A program made the translations under genes and the position numbers. Shown piece after piece: positions 9,209-19,410 of a stretch of DNA of 64,000 nucleotides; the first letter of the stretch is position 1, and each line of letters begins with the position of its first letter. This DNA comes from Rhynchopus sp. YZ270_cl-10 (taxonomy: Eukaryota > Euglenozoa > Diplonemea > Diplonemida > Diplonemidae). The stretch lies in contig OZ037879.1 of NCBI GenBank assembly GCA_964035575.1, positions 1,054,001-1,118,000 of the forward strand. Reading direction: 5' to 3'. Below the pieces are notes generated by a model. The model was given only the letters and a program-made list of their open reading frames with translations, was not told the origin of the DNA and ran no database searches.

Positions 9209-11108
9209 ATGGGGCGTAGTTCGAGTGTAGACTCGTACAGCAGCACACCGGATCGGAAGCGTTCCACGCGCAGACGTGCACGGAGCACCAGCAGCGACGA
9301 CGACGACAGACGCAGGCGGCGGGACCGTACCCCCGAGAGACGCCCCAGGAACAACCGTAGACGGGCGCGCTCTTACTCGTCCTCGTCGTCGCGGTCACGG
9401 ACACCCCCACGCCGTCGTGCAAGGGACTACACCCCTGACAGAGACAGGGACAGACGCCAGAGAAAGAGGAACGAACTCTGCAGAGACTTTCTGGTATGCC
9501 GTTTTGTTGCGAAGGGGGGAAAAAAATCTAAAAAAAAGTTCCCGATATCGTAAGAAATTGTGTTGGAGAGGGGTCAGAGAGGGGTCAGTGGAGTGAGGTG
9601 CCCATTTTTGGTATAGGGTTTTAGATAGTTTTGTCTTTATGATTTTTGAAAAGGGAGGGTCCTTTTTTGAAACACACATACACACCACAGCACGGAAGAT
9701 GTAACCGCCCAGCCCGGGATTGCATGTACATCCACGAGTATGTTACTTTTTGTTTCCCCCCCACCCCATAAATAGCCCTGGCTCCTTCTGATGAGCGCGG
9801 TCACAGGGCTGAATCAAGGAGCAGACCGCCGAAACCAGAAATTTACTCTTTACCCCTCCCTTTTTTCTGGAAGGTGACTAAGCACGAGAGGCTGTTCATC
9901 TTATAAACTTTTCTTTTTCTTGTTTCTACAAAGGAGCGTTAGCCAAAAGAGACAGAAGATAGTAAGTCTAGTAGATTCGACAAAGTTTACAGCAATCTTG
10001 CTTGTCCTTATCTTTTGCAGCTAACATCAAACTAAAAGGCTTCTTTCGGCAAAAACAAAAGCCAAAGCAATGCAGAGAGAACCAACCAATCTTTTTGGGT
10101 TTTACTACCTATAGCCGCTGCCTCAACTGACAAGCAACATTGTTCAAACAGTTTGTCATCAAGCAAAATTTAACCACACCACCCCACAGCGAGCGCGAGC
10201 GTGACAGGCTTCGCCGTAGTGACAGAAACGACCGTTCGCGTATGATGAACGTACCGTGCCGAGATCTCGCTCAGGGGCACTGCTCGTACGGGAAGTATGT
10301 GTGTTTGTGCTCAAAGCAACCTAAATAACTTCTTTCTTCCGATGAAGATGACTCCCGTAGGTGACGCTGGTGGTTGCAGCAAATATGGGTCTTACAAAAA
10401 GTTATCTTAAATATTCGTCATATTATTCAACTTTTCTTAGATGCAGTCATTCATTGAGGTACCCACACGTACACACAACTACACACACAATACATCATAA
10501 TTACATACATTTTTACCTAAATTTCTCAGGGGGAAAAGACGGTACAATGTTACGCCTTTTTTTGAACCCTGTTCTCCCTCCCCTAACCCCACCCTCGAAC
10601 CCCACCTTTCTACAGCGGCTGCAAATACCGCCACGGACGCTCCCGCTCCCGCTCCCCACGTCGCTCTCCTCGTCGTTCCCCACGTCGTTCTCCACGTCGC
10701 TCACCACGTCGCTCGCCTGAGAGGAGACGGGACTCACGGGATAGACGTGGCGACAGCCGGGGTAGGGGACGTGACGAGAGAGCTAGGGACACTTCGAGGG
10801 GGAGGGAGGAGAGGAGAAAGGAGTCGCCACGTAAGGAGGAGAAGGATGAGGAGAAGAAGGACGACGCACAGCACAGTGAGGAGCACAAAGCGCCGCGCGA
10901 CAACAGCGAGCCCAAAGCAGACGACGAGAAGAAGGACGACAGTGCTGCTGCGTCCCCGGCAAAGGAGGAGAAGGATAAGGCAGAGGCGGAGGAGGAGGAG
11001 GCAGAGGCTGCAAGCAACGCATCTGACGCCCGCGAGCCATCCAACCGCTCGGAGAAGTCAGAAGAGGCCCGTGAAGGCAGCGCCGACAAAAACGACTCTG
11101 AAGAGTAG
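9209..11108 (+). CDS. CCCH zinc-finger RS-domain protein (splicing/mRNA-binding type), four exons
   Basis: Exons 9209-9493, 9691-9737, 10190-10294 and 10616-11108; 309 residues; donors GTATGC, GTATGT and GTATGT; all acceptors CAG. Residues 1-90 are Arg/Ser/Asp-rich (RS-like). Exon junctions complete two CCCH zinc fingers: C-x7-C-x6-C-x3-H at about 91-110 (CRDFLHGRCNRPARDCMYIH) and C-x7-C-x5-C-x3-H at about 134-152 (CRDLAQGHC, then CKYRH). A run of SPRR repeats follows, then an acidic Lys/Glu tail. Both fingers are split by introns, so the unspliced frames look meaningless. Such proteins bind pre-mRNA and contact SR proteins in the nucleus; muscleblind-like or U2AF35-like relatives are possible. 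Intron 2 (9738-10189) contains a hairpin family A copy. Confidence 0.85.
9871..9918 (+). repeat. Hairpin repeat family A, copy 3 (inside an intron)
   Basis: AAGGTGACTAAGCACGAGAG, then GCTGTTCATCTTATAAAC and TTTTCTTTT. The 3' stem arm has lost bases here. It lies in intron 2 of the CCCH/RS gene, before two short purine-rich stretches. Confidence 0.8.
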
Positions 11109-11917
11109 GAGCAGGGATACAGTGTTGAAGGGAAAAAAAAATGTAACTGATTTAGCGAAAAATCAGAAGGAAAGGAAGATACAAAAAGGGGAGGGGGGGA
11201 AGGGGGCGATGGGGGTTTTGTTTTATTTTTAATTGATCATTTTTTCTTGTTTCTTGGCACACACAATAATAATCTAAAAAAAAATGGGGATAAAAAATCT
11301 GTGTGGTGTCTTATATAATTGGGTCTTATAATTGAGGGGTATTTTTCTTCAAAAATTTATATGAAGCGATTTTCGTTTTTTTTTTTTTTTCCTTCTTCTT
11401 TTTTTTTGAGCTTATTGTTCGATATCAGTTGACCGGTGCTCAAACCGGTGGGACATTTCAGTAACACCAGATGAGGGTGAATGAGTTTTGTCTATAGCAA
11501 GGGTACTTCTTTAGCACCCTCTGTACCTTCTTTTCATTAGAAAAAGAATGTATATGAAACAACTATAGTGTTCTTCGACCTTTATGCCAAAACCCCTCTT
11601 TCTCTTCTCTCTCGGAGAAAACGAAAGTAAAACACACATAAAACCGAACGTGGTAACAAAAAGAAAAATACCCACCTGTCCTCACGACACCTATTCTTCC
11701 CTCCTTTTCCCTGACGATCTATGCCCAATTTTTTTGTTTAACGTCTCAGGGACCGCTCCATTGCCTCTCCACGCAAAACGGGCAGAGGACCCCAACCGGA
11801 CTGTACATCACGCAGACTTAATTAACCCTGGGTCTCCAATGATCGTTTGTCTGATGAGTGGAAGCGATACTGCACTTTTCAACTCCCACCACACACCAAC
11901 CAGGAGGAACGGTGCAA
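11109..11917. other. Intergenic, with one hairpin family B copy
   Basis: T-rich downstream region. A hairpin of family B lies at 11524-11563 (TTCTTTTC, ATTA loop, GAAAAAGAA, then TATATGAAAC). An acceptor AACCAG ends at 11903, fourteen bases before the next ATG. A short open frame (11584-11934) has no coding character. Confidence 0.5.
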
Positions 11918-14093
11918 ATGCATGTATCATGTAGGAACCGCGGGATAGTAGAGCTGGACCTACAACATGTCTTTGCAAATGAGCAGGAACGTGGCGCGCT
12001 CTCGGTGGTATGTGTTCCTTCTTAATGTCCACTCCTTTATCGATAATTGGCAGGGTTGATAATGAATGCGGCATATGTTCGACTGTGACACCTATTTTCT
12101 TCTTTTTCCTGAACATAAATAATGCATTTAACTCATACCACCTATCTTCAACCACCCAAAAAATCAACTCCAGGTAAAGTCCCTGGACCTCAGCCACAAC
12201 GAGCTTCGCCAGCTGAAAGGCATGCAGCCGTTCTCGTCGCTCATTGCGCTTGACCTTGCGCACAACAAGATCGCTGTGCTGCAGGGTCTCCCGCTAGGCC
12301 TCGTCCGCCTCAACGTCAGCAACAACCAGCTCAGCAGTCTTGCCGGCATCCGCGCATTGCCGCTTCAGGAAATAGACGCTTCCAACAACCGCATCACTGA
12401 GGTCGAAGGGATTTGCAGGACCTGCCCTGTGCAGACCCTCAAGCTTAACACAAACCGATTAGTTTCTGCCCGCGGGTTGGAGAATCTGACAGGGCTCACC
12501 AACCTTGAGATGGAGAGCAACTACATCAGGAATGTGCAAGACCTTCGCGCCTTGACGAGCTGCCGCAGCCTGCGATCGTTGACGTTACGGGGCAACCCTG
12601 TCGCTGAGGATGCCACGTACCGACGCGAGGTCGCAGATCTTTTACCACAACTTCGCACACTGGATGGGGGTGCGCTGACCTCTTCGCGTCCAGAGCGTGA
12701 GGTTGCCACACCATCTTCTTCTGCAGCAGTACGACGGAACATCACTCCAGTACGCACGCACAGCCCTGCAGTCACACCACGGAGGCCTGGGGCAAAGCCG
12801 GGAGGGAGTCACACTCCTGCAAGCTCCGTGCCGTCAGCGGTGCCGCAGCAGCGTACCCCACGCGCGCAACAACGTGGACAATCCCCCCGATACACAGAGA
12901 CAGCAACCTCTGTGAACACAACGCTGCACAGCGCAGGGTCGCCCCAGCAGACCCCGGTGCAACAGAAGGCAGGCGGGAGTGTCAACGCCAGTGTATTGTC
13001 CTTTGATGGGGTGCGCTCGCGTGCGGAGGGGCGGCGGGTCGAGTTGTCCTCCTCAAATAGGCGGTTGGAGGTCGATATGGGAGAGCTGAGGCATCTGCTG
13101 GAGGAGGAGTACAAATTGACAACGACATTGCAGAGGGAGAAGAAAGGGGTGGAGAAGCAGCTGGCGGAGGCGAAGAAGGCGTTGGCGGAGGAGTTGGGGG
13201 AGATGTCAGCAGGGAGGGCACAGACACAGCGGATGGCGGCGGATCTGAAGACCGCGCAGCAGCAGAACGAGAAGCTCTTCCACATCAACAAAAGCCTTGA
13301 AAACAAATTGAAGGAAGAGAAGGCGCGCCGCCTTGAAGATGTCAACCACGTGAAATCCACGCACAACGCAGTTCTAGACACCCTTCGCCACAAAGTGCAC
13401 GACGGCGAGGAAAACATGAAGGCAACCCACGAGCTCACTGTGCAATGGGAGGAAGAACGGATGAAGAGCAAACAGGTTATCAAAGCACTCGAGGCAGAGA
13501 ACAATGCGCTTGCCATTAAGCTGTCCAAATACGAAAACGCCGCCGCAGATATGCCACACATGCTGGACCTATCAGAGCACCACCAGAGCCACCACAGACC
13601 AAAGGTGAATTGGACTTCCCCCCACGAGTCTGTCCATAGGGAAGGGGTGACTCCGGTGGCAAATCTCAGTCGAGGAAGCAGCCCGCTTCCTGTTAGGGGA
13701 CAGCATCAGCAGCAACATCAACACCAACACCATCAGCAGCAACCCTCACGGAATGTGACACCGCAACAGTCCCGCGATGCACGGCAGCTAATAGAGATGT
13801 CTCGGAATGCTAACGCAACTGTGCACCCAGTAGTAACAACGGTGACTCGGTCGGAGACTGTGGCGTTGGAGCCAGAGAGGCGTGGAGAAAAGAAGCTGCG
13901 CAGTGATGAGATAGATTGGGCACATCCCTCAGCAGACACAGAGTCTGTTGCATCGGAGAAGACGGAGACCACACGGAATGCATTAGAGTTTGCAGTGCAC
14001 CTGAAGAAGTGGCTTCTGACAGAGATGGACAAACAGTCGCCCACAAAAGGAGGGCCTCAGCAGGTCAGGATCACTCCGCAGCCACCGGTTTGA
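11918..14093 (+). CDS. Leucine-rich-repeat plus coiled-coil protein, two exons
   Basis: Exons 11918-12007 and 12174-14093 (intron GTATGT...CTCCAG, phase 0), 669 residues. Exon 1 supplies the first LRR (IVELDLQHVFANEQ) and exon 2 continues with VKSLDLSHNELRQLKG; LxxLxLxxN repeats run to about residue 175 and end in an LRR cap-like TLRGNPVAEDATYR then LPQLRTLDG, as in SDS22-type axonemal and centrosomal LRR proteins. Residues 200-300 are Pro/Ser/Gln-rich, about 315-490 predicted coiled coil, then a His/Gln-rich low-complexity segment and a short C-terminal helix (ALEFAVHLKKWLLTEM). The ATG is 14 nt after an acceptor. A role in the flagellum or basal body is likely from architecture alone; no one-to-one orthologue is named. 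Confidence 0.8.
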
Positions 14094-14396
14094 AAGGGAA
14101 AAAAATAAGGGTAGTAAAAGAGAGGTGTGCAGTCCTTGTGAGGCGTTTGCACTTTTTCCAACTTTTATTGTTTTTTTGGGGGGGAAATACAACTTTTTTT
14201 CTTCGCATCTCTTTCGAAAAAACAATGTGTCTTACAAACTCTGTTGGTTTTAGTGTTAACTGCCATACAGACAGTAAAGTCTTTCTCCTCCAACTTTTTT
14301 TTTGTGTTGATAATGTTATTGGGGCGGGTTGGGGGTTTCCTTGGTATTACGTTCCGCATGTGGGATGTAGGGGATTCCTTAGCTGATTAAATTTGA

Positions 14397-14446
14397 GAGG
14401 TGACTAAGCACGAGAGGCTTAGGATCATCTTATAAACTTTTCTTTG
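14397..14446 (+). repeat. Hairpin repeat family A, copy 4 (near-consensus)
   Basis: AGAGGTGACTAAGC, loop ACGAGAG, GCTTAGGATCATCTT, ATAAACTTTTCTTT. The inner 6-bp stem is perfect and the outer GGTGA/TCATC pairing is possible. About 300 nt downstream of the LRR gene stop. Confidence 0.9.
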
Positions 14447-15181
14447 AGATTTTCCCGACGTCTTCCCTACTTTCCTTTTTATTCCTTCCCCCATTTTTTT
14501 AGATTTTTGCCATTGTATAGGGGGTGCTGGGCAAACCACACAGCACCCTTTTTTTGTTTTTATTTTTGTGTAGAGTATTTTTTGTAGTGGGGATTGTGTG
14601 GGGTGATGGCTTTGCATGGCAAATAAAACCACAAGCCCTCATTTACTTCACCGTCGTGCAACCATCATCAGGGGGGGTCAGGGTGGGAATCTCATGAGCA
14701 CCAACCACCCACCGACATAAGGTATTGCACACAACACCATCGCTTTCTGCAGTAGATAAGAAGGGGATTTTTTCTAAATTTTTTTCCCTCCCCAAATATA
14801 CGAACGTTTCTTTTGTGCGCACCGAGAGAGGTACATTCATCTTTTTCAAGAATTTTTTTGTGAAAAAGAAAACCGACGCAGGAGTCTTTTATTGTAAACT
14901 GTTTTCTTCTCCGCCAACACACAAAAACACTTGACAGAAAAAAACTTTTTCACACAAACGTTTTTGCTGTCTACTCTCTGCTTGTTTCATCTTTTTTCAA
15001 GAATTTTTTCAAGAAGAGTTTTTGAAGTAAGGAAAGAAAATTAATTTGGTGATCTGCTGGGTGCAGTGTCACTGTTAGAGAACGGTCTTCACTCTCAAGG
15101 GGGAACAACGCAGGGACAACAAATAGATTAGCTTCTTCGTAGAGTTGAAGGACGACGATGTGTCTTATCTTTTACAATAAT

Positions 15182-15269
15182 ACAACAAACACCAGTGGGG
15201 TCAAAACTAAGGTATTTTTGGAATTTTCAAAACTCTAAGGAGGGTTGTTACCCCACCGATGTTTGTTGT
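15182..15269. mobile_element. Small inverted-repeat (MITE-like) element, 88 bp
   Basis: Ends ACAACAAACACCAGTGGGGT (15182-15201) and ACCCCACCGATGTTTGTTGT (15250-15269) are reverse complements at 18 of 20 positions. The centre is A/T-rich with no ORF. No clear target duplication is visible. Confidence 0.7.
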
Positions 15270-15505
15270 CTTACTATAAGTACAAATACCCTTTTTCTGG
15301 TGACTTCCGTATAAAATCGAGCTACCTCGCTAGGTGATTGTCGAATCCGGTCCCTCTGGGGTTCGGGGGTTTATTTTCAAAAAAAAAGGGTAATTAATGA
15401 ACCTCCATAGTACAGCACACCCTGTCTATCCTGAAACGAACAAAAAAACAGTCTACCCCCCGTAATAATCTTTTCTAAGTCAATTTACAACCCTATTTTA
15501 ATGTA

Positions 15506-15619
15506 CAGTCATCCACCTAACGTTGGTGGGGTAAAAACCCACTCAACTTTTTCCCCCAAATTCACCAAGTTAATACCCCCAACCAACGTTTTTACCCACC
15601 AACGTTTGGTGGACGACTG
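15506..15619. mobile_element. Small inverted-repeat (MITE-like) element, 114 bp
   Basis: Left end CAGTCATCCACC, AACGTTGGTGGGGT, AAAAACC; right end mirrors it (TTTTTACCCACCAACGTT, GGTGGACGACTG). About 30 bp of terminal inverted repeat with a few mismatches. No coding content. Confidence 0.75.
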
Positions 15620-15690
15620 GATGCTCTCTCTATCTCTCTTTATCTCTCTTTCTTAGGTTTGTTTTAGATGGGTCCTCCCCTTTTATTTTA

Positions 15691-18600
15691 ATGGGAAAAC
15701 TTCGGTTAAAGGATGCTGTGAAACGCAAGCAGGCTGCGACAAATGATCTATCTGTTTCAGTTTCTTCTGCGCCATCTGTGCAGGTCTCGCTGTCGGGGGT
15801 GGACGATGTAGACGAAATACAACCTACGTCGCCAAGACTGCAGGCAATTCAACAATCGCATATCTCCTTGGGTCCTTCCTCTCCGGTAGCATCGATTGTG
15901 AGGGGGACGTCATTCGTGTGTGATACTGTGCACAGTTTTCTTTCTCGGAGGAGGTCTTCAGTAGCTTTAGTGGATGAACTACACAAAGATGAAATCAACC
16001 ATTTGAGAGAAAAAATCCGATCTTTAGAAGAAGATTTGGCCGATAAAATTTTGGTTCATGAACAAGACAAAAAGCTGTTACGTCATAAGGACGCTGCATT
16101 GGCGCAGGCTCTTTCAAAAGGACATGTTGAAACAAGAAAAGCAAAAACAAAGCAAGCAGAACAACAGCTCCGTATCATCAACACACAACAAGAAGGCAAA
16201 CGTCTTACAATGCAGGTCGTAGCGAAGGACCGACAACTGCAGAAGCAGGGCGAACAGATCGAATTTAAAGCCCGAACCTTGACAGTGAAACACCTCCGAT
16301 CGTTGAGGGATGTGCTTAAGGCGGGAGGGGATTCGCGTGCAATTTTGGAGGCAATACATAAAGCAGAATGCGGAGAAATGCAGGAAGTCGCAAAGGCAGG
16401 AGCCGCCTTTGAAGAAGAAGGTGCCGGTGACGACATGGAACTCGCGATGTTCGAGTTGAAGCAGAAATATGAATTCAAAGTTGAAGAGCTGACGGACATC
16501 ACCATGAAGCTTCAGTTCTCCGAATCCCGCGTGGAAACGCTCAACCTACAGCTAGAGCAGATGGTTAAAGAGGCAGCCACGGCGATTCCTTTGCGTGACA
16601 TCCTTTCCCTCAAATCTAAGATAAGCGAGTTGGCTATTGACAAACGCGCTATTTTGAGTCAAATCTCTGGGTTTTTATATGAATCTGTTTTGCAAGACTT
16701 TTATGAAGTCTTATACGAAGCGCTTGAGAAGCGCGACGGAGAGGTGAACCAACGGTTTGAATACCTTCTTGCCGAGGCTCAGGCAACTATCGTACGACTC
16801 AAGGGGGAGACCCGCTATAACACTGTCATTCTACAACGCTTTCGCAAGACAACGGCAGCAGGGGTAGACGCCTTTACGTCCTTCGTCCCCCCCAGATACC
16901 ACAGCAAAATTGCACCTGAATATTCTGATGAATCCGACGATGACGACGACGACAACGGAACACCCATCATAGAAAACATTGAGGACCAAGAGATGCGTAC
17001 CGCTGTCGCCTCTGGGATCTGCGCACTGCAGAAAATGTTTGCGGATTTAGAAGGTGCTGCAGAAAAGCTATTAGTCCAGGAAGGGGAAATGCTCCTGCTT
17101 CGTAGCACCCTTGATGCAAGGGAGGTGGAGTGGCGGGAGGCGATCGAGGAATTGGCTGTAGAGAAGGAGAAAAACGCGGAGCGTAAAAGAGATTTTGCTA
17201 AGATGACTGCAGAGCTGAAGGAAAGCCGCGCGAATTTGGCTGTTTTGCATAATACACTCCTTGAAAAAGAGACTGAAATTACCGAACAAAGCTCGGAAAT
17301 AAGCAGTCTAACCACCGCACTGAAGGAGCTGAAATGGGAGGCAAGCAATCAGGTCTCTTTGAGTGCGGAGATAGATGTGTTGAACACGAAGCTCGATGAG
17401 AGTCGTGCCCTTGCGACCTCCCTCCGAGAACAAAAGGTCAGCCTCTTGATGCGCCTCAACGTCTCTGAAGAAAAGCTCCTTGCCGTCAAAGGGGACCTTC
17501 GCTGCCTCCAATCCGAGCAACTCACCAAAGAAGAAGAAGCCCAGGCCGCTGCTGAGGCCGAAGCCGCCTTCCTCCGCCAACCCGACGCCGTCGCCACCAA
17601 AGCCATCACCGACCTCGAAAGCATCATCTCCGTTCTCCTTGAGGCAGACGCCCACGATATGCTTGCCTCCTTTCTCCATACCCTCCTCGGCATTGTCATG
17701 ACCACCGGAGGAAAGATCGGCCTCCGCATGGGCCGAGCCAGCGTGGAGGAGGTGGATTCTGCAGTACAATGCGACCTTCTGATTCCGGTTACTCGAGATG
17801 AATCGTTAACTGTACTGCTGTGCCTTGCTGCGGCAGTGGCAAGCAAGACACACACCCAACCAGTTATAAACCAACAATGGCGACAACGATTTGAAGAGCT
17901 TCGAGGAACAAACCAAGCAGAGCTGGTCAAACTATCCAAGCTTCTCAAGGTAGAGTACGAAAGCGCACAGGCCACACGAAACGCATCCCTCTCCGTCACT
18001 AGCCACGCCAAGCTCAACATCCTCCGCAACCTCCTCCACGCAGAAGACACAACCTCCAATGTCATCCACATCGGCTCCACCCAAGACATGAAAGCAGGTC
18101 GAGGCCTTCCCTACCAACTCAGTACCCCTCCGACTGTCATTTCCGGATCCGAGAGCACCACATTCCAAATCCAATCGCGCCGCGCTCTTCCAAACACTGT
18201 AGCGAAGAGGAGGAAAGGGAAGAAGGTGAAGCGGGATGGAGAAGCCGAGGGGGAGGGTGTTTGCGCGACGCCATCCATGGCAGGGTGGCAGGAGGCGATT
18301 CAAAGCTGCAGTTCGCTACCTCCGACAGCTGACTACGTCCGACGCAACCTCGCTGCTACAGTCCCCCCCATCGAACACTCCCGTGCAGCAACCTCTCTCG
18401 CCTCCCCTCGCTCCGTTCTTTCCGCCACCTCACCGCCCTACACCCCTATCCCCTCCCCCTCCCACAACGGTATCCCCGCGCTCACCTCCCTCCCGGCTCA
18501 TCTCAACACCCCTAGAACATTGCCCGCACCCATCGTTACCGCAAACTTTTCGTTGTCCGAAGCAATAACCTGTGTACCCTATTATATAGACGACAGCGGG

Positions 18601-18873
18601 AAGGTCGTAGACAATGGGTGTACAGCGCGTCCCAAGCAGACTGGTGTGAACGTAGTAACAGTGGCGTCCGATATAAAGGAAAAAAAGGAGGTTCCGCGGC
18701 AGGTGGTGTCGGGGGGGTTGGGAGGGCAGCAAGGTGGGTCTGTTCGTGCCGGGCATTTGCTCTCTGTGGAGGCAGCGCCGATCCTAGGGAGGAAGCACCG
18801 TGTGTACGAAAGGTCTCCTCTTGAAGGCGTTACCATGTCTTTACAACAAAGGGGAAGGCTTCCGGAGGTGTGA
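15691..18873 (+). CDS. Large coiled-coil protein, 1060 residues, function unknown
   Basis: Single open frame, no family recognised beyond coiled coil. Residues 1-90 are Ser/Val-rich and low complexity; about 95-300 and 430-650 are strong heptad regions (EINHLREKIRSLEEDLADK; VEWREAIEELAVEKEKN). A more globular block at about 300-390 (LRDILSLKSKISELAID...) separates them, followed by an acidic run (DESDDDDDDN). Residues 660-790 form a second folded-looking block, and from 830 to the end the chain is Pro/Ser-rich and probably disordered. No membrane segment or signal. The Met used is the first in frame after the acceptor near 15657. Similar architectures are common in flagellar and cytoskeletal proteins of euglenozoans; that role is an inference. 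Confidence 0.75.
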   Translation: MGKLRLKDAVKRKQAATNDLSVSVSSAPSVQVSLSGVDDVDEIQPTSPRLQAIQQSHISLGPSSPVASIVRGTSFVCDTVHSFLSRRRSSVALVDELHKDEINHLREKIRSLEEDLADKILVHEQDKKLLRHKDAALAQALSKGHVETRKAKTKQAEQQLRIINTQQEGKRLTMQVVAKDRQLQKQGEQIEFKARTLTVKHLRSLRDVLKAGGDSRAILEAIHKAECGEMQEVAKAGAAFEEEGAGDDMELAMFELKQKYEFKVEELTDITMKLQFSESRVETLNLQLEQMVKEAATAIPLRDILSLKSKISELAIDKRAILSQISGFLYESVLQDFYEVLYEALEKRDGEVNQRFEYLLAEAQATIVRLKGETRYNTVILQRFRKTTAAGVDAFTSFVPPRYHSKIAPEYSDESDDDDDDNGTPIIENIEDQEMRTAVASGICALQKMFADLEGAAEKLLVQEGEMLLLRSTLDAREVEWREAIEELAVEKEKNAERKRDFAKMTAELKESRANLAVLHNTLLEKETEITEQSSEISSLTTALKELKWEASNQVSLSAEIDVLNTKLDESRALATSLREQKVSLLMRLNVSEEKLLAVKGDLRCLQSEQLTKEEEAQAAAEAEAAFLRQPDAVATKAITDLESIISVLLEADAHDMLASFLHTLLGIVMTTGGKIGLRMGRASVEEVDSAVQCDLLIPVTRDESLTVLLCLAAAVASKTHTQPVINQQWRQRFEELRGTNQAELVKLSKLLKVEYESAQATRNASLSVTSHAKLNILRNLLHAEDTTSNVIHIGSTQDMKAGRGLPYQLSTPPTVISGSESTTFQIQSRRALPNTVAKRRKGKKVKRDGEAEGEGVCATPSMAGWQEAIQSCSSLPPTADYVRRNLAATVPPIEHSRAATSLASPRSVLSATSPPYTPIPSPSHNGIPALTSLPAHLNTPRTLPAPIVTANFSLSEAITCVPYYIDDSGKVVDNGCTARPKQTGVNVVTVASDIKEKKEVPRQVVSGGLGGQQGGSVRAGHLLSVEAAPILGRKHRVYERSPLEGVTMSLQQRGRLPEV

Positions 18874-19085
18874 GAAAGGAGGGTTTTTTTTTTGGAATAA
18901 GTTTTTCAACATTCTGAAAAAAAAACCTTTTGAGGGGGGAAAAAAATGGCGTTTTGATAGCGATAACCCTAAAACGATGAAGAGAAGAAAAAAGCCCCTC
19001 TCTCTCCAACTATCTCCATTGCACAAGGAAAAAGAAAATTCATTTTGTCAACCTTTGTGTTTTGACACTTCTTTTAATTTACAAA

Positions 19086-19126
19086 GTGGCACGAGAGGCT
19101 CAGGTTAATCGGATAAATTTTCTTTG
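19086..19126 (+). repeat. Hairpin repeat family A, copy 5 (5'-truncated)
   Basis: GGCACGAGAGGCTCAGGTTA then ATCGGATAAATTTTCTTT. The first stem arm is missing; the loop and 3' part are retained. Repeat C begins within a few bases. Confidence 0.65.
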
Positions 19127-19128
19127 TA

Positions 19129-19200
19129 TTGTGCTTTCATCCGGATGGCTGGCATCGTACGTAGGTCAGTCGGAGGTGCCTGCATCAACAACTACAGTTC
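19129..19200 (+). repeat. Dispersed repeat family C, copy 1
   Basis: TTGTGCTTTCATCCGGATGG, CTGGCATCGTAC, GTCAGTCGGAGGTGCCTGC, ATCAACAACTACAG. Two other copies lie at 23671-23757 and 44800-44880. Differences between copies include short insertions, so it is not under reading-frame constraint. Confidence 0.8.
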
Positions 19201-19340
19201 TTTTTCTTTTTTGCTAGACATTTTCGCTGATTCTGACTCACCGTATGACCCCCCCTCTATCCAAACCAATAGGAACACACACCCACCCCTCCCCAAAACA
19301 TTAGTAAAACAATTTTACACTAAAAATACCCCCTCTTTTT

Positions 19341-19390
19341 AAGGTGACCTAAAGCAAACTTAGGGTTATCTAAAAAAAAACTTTTCTTTT
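19341..19390 (+). repeat. Hairpin repeat family A, copy 6 (diverged)
   Basis: AAGGTGACCTAAAGCAAACT, TAGGGTTATCTAAAA, CTTTTCTTT. The order of parts is kept and the stem is weakened. It lies just upstream of the copine start codon. Confidence 0.6.
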
Positions 19391-19410
19391 TTTTTCCTCC
19401 CCCTTTACCT

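Larger units (their letters stand above)
14094..15690. other. Intergenic with one hairpin repeat and two inverted-repeat elements
   Basis: Contains hairpin A (14397-14446), inverted-repeat elements at 15182-15269 and 15506-15619, and otherwise T-rich spacer. The pyrimidine-rich CTCTCTTTCTTAG ending at 15657 is the probable acceptor for the following gene; a very short upstream ORF (ATGGGTCC..., 15668) precedes its start. Confidence 0.5.
18874..19410. other. Intergenic with two hairpin A copies and a family C repeat
   Basis: T/A-rich spacer that holds hairpin A remnants at 19086-19126 and 19341-19390, with repeat C (19129-19200) directly after the first. The second hairpin copy ends about 20 nt before the copine ATG, so it probably lies in its 5' leader or just ahead of its acceptor (CTTTTTAAG at 19334-19342). 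Confidence 0.5.

Noticed and set aside
10361-10720. Open frame of 119 codons overlapping the CCCH/RS gene
   Set aside because: It runs through intron 3 and into exon 4 in the wrong frame; splicing of the recognised gene explains the sequence.
12809-13561. Minus-strand ORFs of up to 250-290 codons opposite the LRR, coiled-coil and Glu/Arg-rich genes
   Set aside because: Shadows of codon-biased coding sequence on the + strand; they give Cys/Ser/Leu-rich peptides with no homology.
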